Below, in pieces: positions 35,401-43,273 of a stretch of 64,000 bases of DNA. The DNA lies in the NCBI GenBank assembly GCA_963668615.2, contig CAXXCL010000003.1, positions 186,001 through 250,000 on the forward strand. Reading direction: 5' to 3'. The notes under the pieces were generated by a model. It had not been told where the DNA came from and did no database searches. It saw nothing but the letters and a program-made list of their open reading frames with translations. Within the stretch, counting starts at the first letter, position 1; every line of letters starts with the position of its first letter. A program made the translations under genes and the position numbers. The DNA is from JAAYPI01 sp963668615. GTDB taxonomy: Bacteria; Bacteroidota; Bacteroidia; Bacteroidales; Paludibacteraceae.

Positions 35401-37458
35401 ATGTGTAACCGTGTAGGAGGATGTATTGGTTGAGTATACAGGATCGGAACTGCCGTTCCATAATGTGTACACTGTACCCGTTGACAAATCACTGAACAAA
35501 CCATCACGACGAGTACATTTTAACGGATTAGCCAAAGTTGACATATCATATCGTACCGTATAACTGTCTCCTGAATAATACACATAACTTGGCGTAATGG
35601 CAATACCACCTCTATCATCTCCTGTATAATTATTGTGATCAACTACTGCATAACTATTTGGAGTCAATGTACTGATATAAAATGATGCCGGACTGTAACT
35701 TTCTGCATAATAAGTGGTGGTTGCCTCCGGAGAAACGGAAAAGTTTGTTCCACTTGCGGAAATACCAACAGAACTTCCTCCACTTACCTCTGTAAACCAC
35801 TTAATGGAATTGCCCGCAGAAGTTGCATTTAAATTTGAGCTTTGACCGGTTTGTATGGTAGAAGGAGTGGCTGTAACCGAGGTAGGGGTAGTCGCTATCG
35901 GCAAAACAGTAACAGAATAGGTTGAAGAGCTCGAACAATTATTAGCATTGGTTACTAAATAAGAAATAGTAACCGTTCCTGCCGATACTCCTGTTACTAA
36001 TCCACTTGAATTTATAGAAGCTACAGATGAATTACTACTACTCCACGTTCCTCCCGCAGTAACACAGGAAAGAGACGTAGAATTTCCCGGACAAACAGAA
36101 TTTGCTCCGGTAATAGCAGCCACCGTAGGCAAACTATTTACAGTAATGCTTGTTGAAGCACAATTTGCACTATACTGGCTATTGCTATAATTTTTTGCAT
36201 AATAAGTTGTGGAAGTTGTTGGACTGACACTAATTGAAGAACCTGTACCTATTTGAGTTGAACCACAACCTCCGGTATACCAATAAACAGTACCCACCAC
36301 ACCATTAGCTGTCAGAGTAGTACTCTGCCCATTACATATGGTGGACGAAGAAGCCGATATAGAAGTCACATCTGCAGGTAAAGTTCTAACTGTATATTCG
36401 GCACCATAAGATGTACCACAACTGTTTGTAGCATAAGCCCTAACATAGTATAGTGTATTGGCAGTTAACCCTGTCATGGATGAGGTATAAGATCCTGTCG
36501 CTGACTTTGAACCGAGTTCCGTCTTACTGTTAGATGTGGTAGGACCGGATGAAGTACTCCAACAATGACCGTATTGCGTTAAATTTACTCCTCCTAAAGA
36601 AGAAATATCCCCATTCGCCACTGCTGTAGTTGAATTGAGAGAGCTAAAACTATTCGTTGTTGTAACGGTGGGAGCAGAATTTACAGTAATAGTTGCAGAA
36701 GCACATCCTGAGCTAAACTGGCTATTATTATAATTTCTCGCGTAATAGGTTGTAGAAGTAGAAGGACTTACACTAATTGAAGAACCTGTACCAATTTGAG
36801 TAGATCCACAACCTCCAGTATACCAATACACCGTACCTACTGCACCATTAGCAGTGAGAGTAGTACTATTACCATTACAGATTGTACTACTTGATGCTGA
36901 AATTGACGTAGGATTTGCCGGAGCTGTTGCTTCGGATGTAAAAGTAATAGTAACTGGAGTAGAAATGGAAGCAGTACCACAATTGTATTGATTAATAATC
37001 ACTTTCACATGAGGATAAGAAGAATTTCCTGAATAGTCGATAGATGAACGCGTTCCGGTACAAGCAGGACCATTATCATCTACATAACCTAAATACGTAT
37101 CTGTACTCCAATCACGTAAAGTGATTTGTGAATCATAAGAAGCACCACAAGTAGAAATTCTGATATTACGTCCACTCGTTACATTTTCAATTACAAAATA
37201 AGTATTTGAATTGACCGTAATTGTAGTACTGTACCCGGGACCTAAATATGCAGGATTAGAACCGGAAGATGTATATCCTGACCCCAAAACAATAGTCGGG
37301 GTACTCCGTGTACTGGGCGTACTACATTGACCATACATGCTCTCAATCGGGAAAATCATCCCCAAAAGCACCACCATCATAAATAAAAATCCTTTCGAGA
37401 GATCCTTTAAAAGGACGTTATTCCCGACTTCTTTCCTAGTAGATGTTTGTGATTCCAT
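29476..37458 (-). CDS. Giant T9SS-secreted repeat adhesin-like protein
   Basis: A 2660-residue protein. A signal sequence (hydrophobic 23-38, cleavage near residue 44) leads to an N-terminal all-beta domain. Residues about 180-1450 alternate Ig-like units (STICNGQSTTLTANG...VYWYTGG) and fibronectin-like units ending YYVRAYATNS. From about 1460 to 2040 come seven MBG/YDG-like repeats (SKTYGDDPFTL, ITFGALSDKAYGD), then a BACON-like domain at about 2056-2126 (NTAWTVTSSEDWLVVSPTSG). The last about 80 residues (VYDLTGRPVQLF...KAYAKVLIK) are a type A T9SS sorting domain. It should be exported by T9SS and fixed to the surface. Ligand unknown. No enzyme domain was seen. Confidence 0.85.
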   Translation of the reverse strand: MESQTSTRKEVGNNVLLKDLSKGFLFMMVVLLGMIFPIESMYGQCSTPSTRSTPTIVLGSGYTSSGSNPAYLGPGYSTTITVNSNTYFVIENVTSGRNIRISTCGASYDSQITLRDWSTDTYLGYVDDNGPACTGTRSSIDYSGNSSYPHVKVIINQYNCGTASISTPVTITFTSEATAPANPTSISASSSTICNGNSTTLTANGAVGTVYWYTGGCGSTQIGTGSSISVSPSTSTTYYARNYNNSQFSSGCASATITVNSAPTVTTTNSFSSLNSTTAVANGDISSLGGVNLTQYGHCWSTSSGPTTSNSKTELGSKSATGSYTSSMTGLTANTLYYVRAYATNSCGTSYGAEYTVRTLPADVTSISASSSTICNGQSTTLTANGVVGTVYWYTGGCGSTQIGTGSSISVSPTTSTTYYAKNYSNSQYSANCASTSITVNSLPTVAAITGANSVCPGNSTSLSCVTAGGTWSSSNSSVASINSSGLVTGVSAGTVTISYLVTNANNCSSSSTYSVTVLPIATTPTSVTATPSTIQTGQSSNLNATSAGNSIKWFTEVSGGSSVGISASGTNFSVSPEATTTYYAESYSPASFYISTLTPNSYAVVDHNNYTGDDRGGIAITPSYVYYSGDSYTVRYDMSTLANPLKCTRRDGLFSDLSTGTVYTLWNGSSDPVYSTNTSSYTVTHLRSLTTDLSFGDTYVALSSPVTMTQSNSAIYAGYGFVVLQNGTNFYRIDIPSGSVTSYSPGTSISRYPTENWATWGVAEKNGSVYSVLYRESGTQNIQRLNLSTGSVATLTTFSNLSDLSCFTYSPWNNRWYYHYEGSGQFGGSAETLGYASATHTVSAESCPSSTRVPVTVTIANPPSVSTGSSVTSITNTTASITSNVTLQGGSTVTARGVCYATTQNPTVSNSKTTNGSGTGQFVSNLSGLTAGTVYYVRAYATNTQGTSYGEQISFTTYSAGQIGSNQTICSGSTPATLTSSVAAIGMPSVTYQWQQSANNVTFENITGATATTYQPIALYQVMYFRRNATSGSVTLSSNTVTVSISSGAALPTAATATPSAILSGQSASITATVTAGNEVKWYDAALGGNLLATKSSATNYVVAPTTTTTYYAQTSPVQTSNNTLANILTALNTNQANIAAQIPSKYDIRNEGYSNYIGDGGNDMYDNGNYLSTPNSTKFAYSDNTILSNSVFGSNSKYFTRFVNGMFFLAADLNSTSYFKVHGNYGSDGGGSNDYGTFTVTINGMSFNCYVSRIYNATDPSINELMIIPSNPSASYRPIGNTADNYSQLSDLTASTRLYYMLYAGSNGLYINNTQAQAIATAFLSQIGAVVLGSNDCPSATRVPVTVTVSSVPSVTTVSTSGVTATGAIVNANVTSEGGQTVTARGVCWSTSQNPTISNNKTVESSGTGEFTSSIAGLSAGTTYYVRAYATNSMGTGYGEQISIQPFTLGTFANMSKTYGDDPFTLVNPTSLSTGVFTYASSNTNVATVSGNTVTVVGAGTTIITCTQAASGVYASATKIATLTVAKKNQIISLSVPTSAPLNTFFDTSIEVSATSSSGLSVTVSKGSSSTASGLISLNEGSYYLSGVGSTGTIVVEATQEGNDNYNSATISQSFDVTKGNQAITFGALSDKAYGDAPFVLSATGGASANPVVFTSSNINVAVCSGDNGTTVTIVGAGTVSIIANQAGNNNWNAANEVSQLLTVNKATPVITNFDDVNKSFDDQSFTLQASSLSTGAFSYSSDNSAVATVTGNVVTINGVGTATLTATQAMDNNYSGSTATATLTVSKSNQTISFDALSDVLLVDFEGNPVELNATSSVGLPISFSISGHATLSGSSIESTGTTGLVSVTASQSGSDNYNAAESVIRTFNVNKAPQTITFDALPDVLIGAEDFDLTATSSSNLAVTYTSSNTGVATIDGKTVTVIGVGTTTITASQIGNDYYEAAANVQRTLTVNKGNQTITFEPLASKVVGEAAFTVSATGGNSGNHVVFTSSNTNVATCSGSNGSTVTIIGAGTCTIYANQVGSSLYNAASQVGQTLIVSAKSIAVSSNTATLAKEVGSLSSVTLTSNTAWTVTSSEDWLVVSPTSGSGNGTLALTADAANETASARTATVTISSDGITSVTITVTQMGIPASDYYYRTTSNSSWSNAGQWEYSLDGVNWQSYPGEPDVSAVSFTVQNTVDLPDSKTLNSPTITVTPSGRFNVHGTIENDTKLIIESNDTGTGQVLNGGTITNTTGVIVFRKTFLKASGWYFISFPYDVPAANVKIGGTNTQATWGDITDTGVDFYVQEYDGARRDATGTAVNTNSPNWKNVSPKIFEKDKGYIIAVTANKTLDFVSSVGENQPFGTSGSKSVSKYTTNSINVHNSWNLVGEPFLSSFDLQNATQEHAPFYYYDGSTYQTVMTGDSYSMLPFGAFFLQAHGEEDVISYAAAGRNLRKVVAENSFEEIPLVLSNGTYTDKTRVRLQAGSSTDYELGKDAIKMMSLNATVPQIYTVNSTYGYSVNSLPLTTNVVDLVVTTGGAGSYTINLSDITSAPSYESILLVDGNNKTNLLEGSYSFTTNAASKKNMQLQLSLGVYTSLTSASDKNIQVETIDNQVYISGLEGLGDVQVYDLTGRPVQLFVDVENDQPLRIQNIGVSILHITTHTQKAYAKVLIK
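36142..36921 (-). repeat. Long direct repeat inside the adhesin gene
   Basis: About 240 bp at 36142-36380 recur at about 36685-36921, coding twice for the Ig-like unit with CGSTQIGTGSSISVSP. Identity is high but not complete, so the copies have diverged at silent positions. A target for slippage or recombination that changes adhesin length. Confidence 0.7.
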
Positions 37459-37766
37459 ACTTTTCTATTTTTAAAGTTTAACAATTTTCGTTTGAATCAA
37501 TATTCTTTTTTTAATCACTTTGACACAAAGCTAAAACGCTAAGTAAAGCAAACATAACAAAAAAAATATTAAAAAGCAAAAAAAAAGCAAAAAAAATTAA
37601 AAAAAATTGGTAAAGCAAAAAAATATTAAGATTGAAAATCGCAATGTTGCATATCATCTGAGCAATTCCATTTTGTTTATATAATCTTGTAAAGGAATAT
37701 GTTAAATAATACGGCATGAGTTATTAGCACATAATAGGTATAGAATAATTAACAAACAACATGTAT

Positions 37767-37816
37767 ATTGAAGTGCACCCCAAAAGTTAGACAAAACTTT
37801 TGGGGTGCACTTCAAT
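37767..37816. repeat. Perfect 22-bp inverted repeat with IS-end-like core
   Basis: Arms 37767-37788 and 37795-37816 are fully complementary with a 6-base loop AGACAA. The core GTGCACCCCAAAAGTTAGAC resembles the ends of IS3/IS150-type elements. A related palindrome with the same CCCCAAAAGTT core stands at 49407-49450. It may act as a terminator, or be a relic of IS ends. Confidence 0.65.
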
Positions 37817-37850
37817 ACAATCCTTTTTTCAATTTATATTATTAAAAAAA

Positions 37851-37873
37851 AGCCCGACTCAATGAGTCGGGCT
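37851..37873 (-). terminator. Terminator of the MFS-ROK operon
   Basis: AGCCCGACTC/GAGTCGGGCT, 10-bp perfect stem with loop AAT. On the minus strand it is followed by a run of 8 T. It starts 24 bases after the ROK stop. Confidence 0.85.
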
Positions 37874-37896
37874 AACTTAATATAGTTTTTCAATTA

Positions 37897-38862
37897 CTAT
37901 TCCTTAATTTCCCAAGCCAAAGCACTTGCCCCCAATACCGCAGCATCAGACTCCTTTAACTCGGAAAACAATAATTTAACTTTATCTCTAAAAATAGGCA
38001 TCAAATTCTTTTCCATTGATTCTCTTATAGGACGCAACAATAACTCGCCCGCCTTAGAAAGTCCACCAAACATAATAATAGCTTCAGGACTGGAGAATTT
38101 AACAAAATCAGCAAAAGCTTCACCTAAAATTTGTCCGGTAAAAGTAAAAACATCTTGAGCCAACTTGTCCCCTGCAACGGCGGCATCAAAAACATCTTTT
38201 GAAGTAATTTCTTCGGCAGGAATATCCCTAAGGCGACTTTTCACATCTTTTTGAGTTTCCAAAAACTCACAAGCCGAACGAGCCACACCCGTTGCAGAAG
38301 CATAAGCTTCCAAACAACCGGTAAGACCGCAACCGCACAAACGTCCATTATTACGACGCATAGTTGTATGACCTAACTCTCCGGCAAACCCATCATTTCC
38401 GTATACTAATGAGCCATTTGAAACGATTCCACTACCAACACCTGTACCCAAGGTAATCATAATAAAATCTTTCATACCACGGGCAGCTCCATATATCATT
38501 TCACCTATGGCAGCAGCATTTGCATCATTGGTAATGGCTACCGGAAGATCAAATTTTTCGTTCATCTTTTTTGCAAAAGGAATAATTCCTTTCCATGGAA
38601 GATTAGGAGCCTGTTCAATATTTCCCGTAAAATAATTAGCATTAGGAGCTCCAATACCTATTCCTTTAATTTTGGAAATATCCGTATTGTCTTTAATCAA
38701 TTTTGACAATTCTTGATAAAGTTCTTTGATATAATCTTCCAAAAAAACATGTTTTTGCGTCTTAATAGAAGACGTAGCCAACACACTTCCACGTGCATCT
38801 ACTATACCAAAAACGGTATTGGTTCCACCAATATCAATACCAACGACATAAGGTTTTTGCAT
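37897..38862 (-). CDS. ROK-family sugar kinase (glucokinase type)
   Basis: A 321-residue kinase. The phosphate-binding GIDIGGTNTVFGIVD is at residues 8-22, the catalytic region is TNDANAAAIGE, GTGVGSGIV follows, and the ROK zinc motif is GELGHTTMRR...CGCGLTGCLEAYAS. No N-terminal DNA-binding domain, so a kinase and not a repressor. It is 30 bases after an MFS sugar permease on the same strand, which suggests uptake and then phosphorylation of glucose or a related hexose. Confidence 0.9.
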   Translation of the reverse strand: MQKPYVVGIDIGGTNTVFGIVDARGSVLATSSIKTQKHVFLEDYIKELYQELSKLIKDNTDISKIKGIGIGAPNANYFTGNIEQAPNLPWKGIIPFAKKMNEKFDLPVAITNDANAAAIGEMIYGAARGMKDFIMITLGTGVGSGIVSNGSLVYGNDGFAGELGHTTMRRNNGRLCGCGLTGCLEAYASATGVARSACEFLETQKDVKSRLRDIPAEEITSKDVFDAAVAGDKLAQDVFTFTGQILGEAFADFVKFSSPEAIIMFGGLSKAGELLLRPIRESMEKNLMPIFRDKVKLLFSELKESDAAVLGASALAWEIKE

Positions 38863-38892
38863 AATTAATTTATTTTTAATGTTAGACTAATT

Positions 38893-40194
38893 TTATTCTA
38901 TGGGAATATTTTTATTTACATTTTTATATCCTACAAAAGCATAAGTCATAATGTATAAAAAAGCTGCGAAAATGACCCAATAACTTGCCATATACCCTAC
39001 TTTATCAGCAACAAAACCCTGCAAAGCGGGAAGAACTCCACCACCGGAAACGGTTAACATCAAAAAACCGGATGCCATTCCCGTAAACTTGCCTAAACCT
39101 GAGAGTACCAAATTAAAAATACTACTCCACATAACCGATGTACAAAGTCCACAAGAAACAAGAAACACAACATTTAAGGGAACATAATGAAACCTAAAAG
39201 ACAATGTTGAATCAATAACAGGAAATTTTACCCACGCGATAGGCACAAACATCGAGAGCAACACAAGAACACTTCCAATAATTGTTACCGTAATTAGCAT
39301 CGACTTACTAGAAAACTTCTTAGCAATAAGACCTCCAAAGAATCGCCCCAATAACATACAAAACCAGTACATTCCGACAATCGTTCCTGCAATGCTTTTT
39401 TCCATTCCCATACCTACAGAACCATCGGTAAGACTTCTTCCTGCAGTCATATAGAGATATGCAATAACTTGAATACCAACTTCCAAACCGACATACAAAA
39501 ACATGGCAATCATTCCAAGCCTGAAATGCCTAAAAGAAAGTGGACTATACAGTTCTTTCTTTTCATTCGTTTCGCCTCGTTTTTTCAAAGAAAAAGGTTC
39601 CGGTATATCAACAAAATAAAGAGCGATAAACGTTACCATAAAAGTTACCATAGTAACATGCAACGCAGGGCTTACATCCGAAATTTGAGGATTGACAACT
39701 TGTCCTACCAAAATACCTGCAAAGACAGGAGCAATAGTAGCTCCTGACGAGTTAAAAACTCCACCGAACAAAAGCAATTGATTGCCTTTTCTTTCGTCTG
39801 CTCCCAAACTATTTAGCATCGGATTAATCAGGGCATTTAACATACACATCGAGCAACCCGAAATAAAAGCCCCTGTAAGATAAATGGCAAAACTGCCTAC
39901 CCCCCCCGAAAACAAGGTAATCGTCACCCCAATAAAGCCAACAGCAAGTGCTGATAAAGCCGTCTTCTTGTAACCGATATGTTGCAACAGCCATCCCGCA
40001 GGAAGACCCATAATGACATAGGCAATAAAATTAGCTCCATTGCCCAACAAAGACTGAAAATTAGAAAGATGAAATTGCCCCTTAACGACATCAGCAAAAG
40101 GAGTTTGTAAATTTGTCACAAACGCTAACATGAAACAAAGTACAAACAGCATTGCAATAGGCAACGTGTAATTTTTTTTCTGTATATTCTCCAT
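38893..40194 (-). CDS. FucP/GlcP-type sugar:H+ symporter (MFS)
   Basis: A 433-residue protein with about 12 membrane segments, of the FHS family. Recognisable are LCFMLAFVTNLQTPFADVVKGQF in helix 1, GANFIAYVIMGLPAGWLLQHIGYKKT in helix 2 and its loop, and the late SGGGVLPALQGFVAD segment. These carriers import fucose, glucose or galactose with protons. The co-transcribed ROK kinase favours a hexose that is phosphorylated at once. Promoter-like TATTTTTG lies about 107 bases upstream. Confidence 0.88.
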   Translation of the reverse strand: MENIQKKNYTLPIAMLFVLCFMLAFVTNLQTPFADVVKGQFHLSNFQSLLGNGANFIAYVIMGLPAGWLLQHIGYKKTALSALAVGFIGVTITLFSGGVGSFAIYLTGAFISGCSMCMLNALINPMLNSLGADERKGNQLLLFGGVFNSSGATIAPVFAGILVGQVVNPQISDVSPALHVTMVTFMVTFIALYFVDIPEPFSLKKRGETNEKKELYSPLSFRHFRLGMIAMFLYVGLEVGIQVIAYLYMTAGRSLTDGSVGMGMEKSIAGTIVGMYWFCMLLGRFFGGLIAKKFSSKSMLITVTIIGSVLVLLSMFVPIAWVKFPVIDSTLSFRFHYVPLNVVFLVSCGLCTSVMWSSIFNLVLSGLGKFTGMASGFLMLTVSGGGVLPALQGFVADKVGYMASYWVIFAAFLYIMTYAFVGYKNVNKNIPIE

Positions 40195-40300
40195 GAAAAA
40201 AAATCAAGCAACAGCCAAAAAAATCTCAAAATAAAACTAAAGAAACAGCTTTTTTAAGATATTTTTCAACAGGCAAATTTCAACTTTTCCGCTATCGGTA

Positions 40301-40308
40301 CAAAAATA
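40301..40308 (-). promoter_or_regulatory. -7 promoter element of the MFS-ROK operon
   Basis: On the minus strand TATTTTTG (CAAAAATA on +); a TTG lies 16 bases further upstream. It gives a leader of about 100 bases. Confidence 0.4.
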
Positions 40309-40448
40309 GTATATTTTTTTGTTTCAACTACCGCGGTTCCGCATTTTATTTGTTTGACAAAAAAAAGAAAAAAAATTCTCCAAAGACACTTCAGCCAAAA
40401 AAAGATACTTGGAACATAAAAATGATATATACATGTCAATTCTTTTTG

Positions 40449-40456
40449 TACATTTG
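40449..40456 (+). promoter_or_regulatory. -7 promoter element of the PhoH-purC genes
   Basis: TACATTTG, 17 bases before the ATG at 40474. Confidence 0.45.
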
Positions 40457-40473
40457 TGTCAAATTTTTAGTTG

Positions 40474-41439
40474 ATGACAGAGCAAATTCTTGTACTTGAA
40501 CAGGCTGATCCGGTTCTATTCTGTGGTATAAATAATACCAATATTTTATTGCTAAAAAATCTTTATCCAAAAATTCGCATTATTGCTCGTGGAAACACTG
40601 TCAAGGCAGTAGGTGAAGAAGGGGAAGTCGCTGTTTTTTGCAAAAAAATTGCCGAAATTGAAAAATACATCGTTGAGTACAACCTACTGAACGAAGAAAT
40701 TATAATTGATATTGTAAAAGGAAAAAATCCAACAATTCCTAAGCTAACCGACTTAATCTTACACGGATTGAATGGAAAACCAATTATTGCCCGTACCGAG
40801 AATCAACAGAAATTGGTAGAAGCTTTTGACGAAAATGATTTGATTTTTGCTGTTGGACCGGCAGGTTCGGGGAAAACATATACTGCCATTGCCCTTGCTG
40901 TGAGGGCACTAAAAAACAAAACAGCAAAAAAAATTATATTAAGCAGACCAGCGGTAGAAGCAGGAGAAAAACTCGGCTTTTTACCCGGGGATATGAAAGA
41001 AAAAATTGACCCGTACTTACAACCGCTTTATGATGCATTGCAAGACATGATACCAGGCAGCAAATTACAAGATTACATTGCCAACAACATCATACAAATT
41101 GCACCTTTGGCTTTTATGCGAGGTCGTACATTAAACGATTCGGTCGTTATCTTAGACGAAGCACAAAACACAAGCACTCAACAAATTAAAATGTTTTTAA
41201 CCCGGTTGGGTGTCAGTTCCAAAATGATCATCACAGGAGATGTGACTCAAATTGATTTGCCCATACACCAAACGTCGGGACTTATACACGCAATGAGCGT
41301 ACTGAAAAATATCAAAGGAATAGCTAAAATAGAATTTACAAAAAAAGACATTGTAAGACATAAATTGGTAAGTCGCATTATTGAAGCATACGAAAAACAA
41401 GCTGAAAAAGACAAAAAGAAAGAAATCAAAAAAATATAA
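40474..41439 (+). CDS. PhoH-family ATPase
   Basis: A 321-residue protein of PhoH/YbeZ type. An N-terminal small alpha/beta domain (about 1-105) is followed by the P-loop FAVGPAGSGKTYTAIALAV (about 125-143), RPAVEAGEKLGFLPGD, and Walker B VVILDEAQNTS with the ITGDVTQIDLP motif. YbeZ-like PhoH proteins work with the RNase YbeY in rRNA maturation. The ATG at 40474 is chosen over the TTG at 40471. It is 12 bases before purC and probably co-transcribed. Confidence 0.9.
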   Translation: MTEQILVLEQADPVLFCGINNTNILLLKNLYPKIRIIARGNTVKAVGEEGEVAVFCKKIAEIEKYIVEYNLLNEEIIIDIVKGKNPTIPKLTDLILHGLNGKPIIARTENQQKLVEAFDENDLIFAVGPAGSGKTYTAIALAVRALKNKTAKKIILSRPAVEAGEKLGFLPGDMKEKIDPYLQPLYDALQDMIPGSKLQDYIANNIIQIAPLAFMRGRTLNDSVVILDEAQNTSTQQIKMFLTRLGVSSKMIITGDVTQIDLPIHQTSGLIHAMSVLKNIKGIAKIEFTKKDIVRHKLVSRIIEAYEKQAEKDKKKEIKKI

Positions 41440-41451
41440 TTATACTATTTT

Positions 41452-42399
41452 ATGAATGCACTAACTAAAACAGATTTTCTTTTTCCAAAACAAAAAAATG
41501 TTTACCACGGAAAAGTACGAGACGTATACAACATCAACGATGAACTCCTTGTGATGGTAGCTACTGACAGAATTTCAGCTTTCGATGTAATTCTACCTGA
41601 AGGAATTCCTTACAAGGGACAAATGCTTAACCAAATAGCGGCTAAATTTTTGGATGCCACAACTGATATTGTTCCTAACTGGAAGTTAGCAACTCCTGAT
41701 CCTATGGTAACTGTCGGATTACGTTGCGAAGGTTTTCCGGTAGAAATGATTGTTCGCGGTTACCTTTGTGGAAGTGCGTGGAGAGCCTACAAAAGTGGAA
41801 TTCGTGAAATTTGTGGTGTAAAAATTCCTGACGGGATGCGTGAAAACCAAAAATTTGAAACGCCCATAATCACACCAACTACCAAGGCGGAACAAGGTGC
41901 TCACGATGAAGATATTTCTAAAGAAGAAATTTTAAACCAAGGATTGGCTTCAAAAAAAGACTACGAACTACTCGAAAAATACACATTAGCTCTTTTCAAA
42001 AGAGGTTCTGAAATTGCAAAAGAACGAGGTTTGATTTTGGTAGATACCAAATATGAATTTGGCAAAAGAGATGGTAAAATATATTTGATGGATGAAATTC
42101 ACACCCCCGATTCTTCCCGTTACTTTTACGCAGAAGGTTATGAGAGTCTTTTCGAAAAAGGAGAAGCTCAAAGACAACTGTCAAAAGAATTTGTCAGAGA
42201 ATGGTTGATGGACAATAATTTTCAGGGAAAGGAAGGTCAAAAAGTTCCTGAAATGACCAAAGAGATTGTTCGTGGTATCAGCGAAAGATATATCGAATTA
42301 TTTGAAAACATTACCGGTGAAAAGTTTGTAAAAGCCGACACAAAAGACATTTTACAAAGGATAGAAAAGAACGTAACAAACTACTTAGCAAACAAGTGA
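41452..42399 (+). CDS. purC: Phosphoribosylaminoimidazole-succinocarboxamide synthase
   Basis: A 315-residue SAICAR synthetase of the longer bacterial form. KVRDVYNINDELLVMVATDRISAFDVILPEGIPYKG at the N-terminus binds ATP, MIVRGYLCGSAWRAYKSG follows, and the aspartate-binding region includes LVDTKYEFGKRDGKIYLMDEIHTPDSSRY. It joins CAIR and aspartate in purine synthesis in the cytoplasm. All conserved motifs are intact. A terminator follows 26 bases after the stop. Confidence 0.96.
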   Translation: MNALTKTDFLFPKQKNVYHGKVRDVYNINDELLVMVATDRISAFDVILPEGIPYKGQMLNQIAAKFLDATTDIVPNWKLATPDPMVTVGLRCEGFPVEMIVRGYLCGSAWRAYKSGIREICGVKIPDGMRENQKFETPIITPTTKAEQGAHDEDISKEEILNQGLASKKDYELLEKYTLALFKRGSEIAKERGLILVDTKYEFGKRDGKIYLMDEIHTPDSSRYFYAEGYESLFEKGEAQRQLSKEFVREWLMDNNFQGKEGQKVPEMTKEIVRGISERYIELFENITGEKFVKADTKDILQRIEKNVTNYLANK

Positions 42400-42424
42400 A
42401 ATTTTCCTTACAACTAAAAAACAG

Positions 42425-42464
42425 TATTCCCCACTCTTTTTGCAAGAATGGGGAATATTTTTTT
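42425..42464 (+). terminator. Terminator after purC
   Basis: TATTCCCCACTCTT pairs with AAGAATGGGGAATA (one G-T type pair) and is followed by a T8 run. Confidence 0.85.
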
Positions 42465-42472
42465 AATGGCTA

Positions 42473-43240
42473 TTATTTATTAAATTCTCTCAACCTAATT
42501 TCGGTCAATACCTTTTTAGTATACAAAGAAAAGTCACCATTCATTATCCAGCCATAATAGCCGATATCTTCTTTCAAAACATCCGATACCTTTTTACCTC
42601 TGTACTTGCCAAAATTAAATACTTCCTCATTTTTTTCATTAAAAATAATTCTTCCTGCCAAATCGGCATTTCTGTTTTGTGCAGAAAAATCAGCCAAAAA
42701 GCCCACTTCATTTTTCAAAGAAGGATAACGTTCCAACTGAGATTTTAACACCTCATAGGTAGCCATTGTATCAGCAGCAGCAGTATGTGCATTTTCCAAA
42801 TCGGCATCGCAATAAAATTTATATGCGGCAGCCAATGTACGTTGTTCCATTTTGTGGAAAATCACTTGCACATCTATCATTTTATGCTTTCCCAAATCAA
42901 TATCCACACCGGCACGCAAAAACTCTTCCGCCAATAAAGGTAAATCGAAACGAACAGAATTAAAGCCGGCCAAATCGCAACCTTCAATATCTTTGGCTAT
43001 TATTTTAGCAACTTCCTTAAAGGTAGGACAATCCTTTACTTTTTCATCCGTAATACCGTGAATTTCAGTAGAAGATTTAGGAATCGGCATTTCCGGATTA
43101 ATCAGCAAGGTTTTCGACTCTTCTTTTCCATTCGGAGAAACTTTTAAATACGAAATTTCGACGATTCTATCGCTTACAATATTAATACCTGTCGTTTCAA
43201 GGTCGAAAAATACCAACGGATTCTTTAATTCTAATTTCAT
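42473..43240 (-). CDS. DnaQ-like 3'-5' exonuclease
   Basis: A 255-residue DEDDh exonuclease. ExoI has VFFDLETTGI with Asp13 and Glu15, ExoII FNSVRFDLPLL, ExoIII AHTAAADTMATYEVL with the His and Asp. After residue about 200, the GKYRGKKVSDVLKEDIGYYGWIMNGDFS segment is the small C-terminal domain seen in ExoX-like proteins. It may serve in repair or as a proofreading-like subunit; it lacks a clamp-binding tail that I can recognise. Transcribed toward purC. Confidence 0.85.
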   Translation of the reverse strand: MKLELKNPLVFFDLETTGINIVSDRIVEISYLKVSPNGKEESKTLLINPEMPIPKSSTEIHGITDEKVKDCPTFKEVAKIIAKDIEGCDLAGFNSVRFDLPLLAEEFLRAGVDIDLGKHKMIDVQVIFHKMEQRTLAAAYKFYCDADLENAHTAAADTMATYEVLKSQLERYPSLKNEVGFLADFSAQNRNADLAGRIIFNEKNEEVFNFGKYRGKKVSDVLKEDIGYYGWIMNGDFSLYTKKVLTEIRLREFNK

Positions 43241-43273
43241 TTATGTAATTTTATTTTGGTTTTATTTGATATT

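Larger units (their letters stand above)
37459..37896. other. Intergenic region with adhesin promoter and two hairpins
   Basis: A 438-base gap. Near the adhesin start lies TAGCTTTG on the minus strand (37533-37526), a possible -7 box. A very A-rich block follows (37555-37625), then the 22-bp palindrome at 37767-37816 and the terminator at 37851-37873. A 68-codon minus-strand frame here is low-complexity and not believed. Confidence 0.5.

Noticed and set aside
37511..37717. 68-codon minus-strand frame upstream of the adhesin
   Set aside because: It consists mostly of poly-A/T derived Phe, Leu and Ile codons, typical of chance frames in A-rich DNA.
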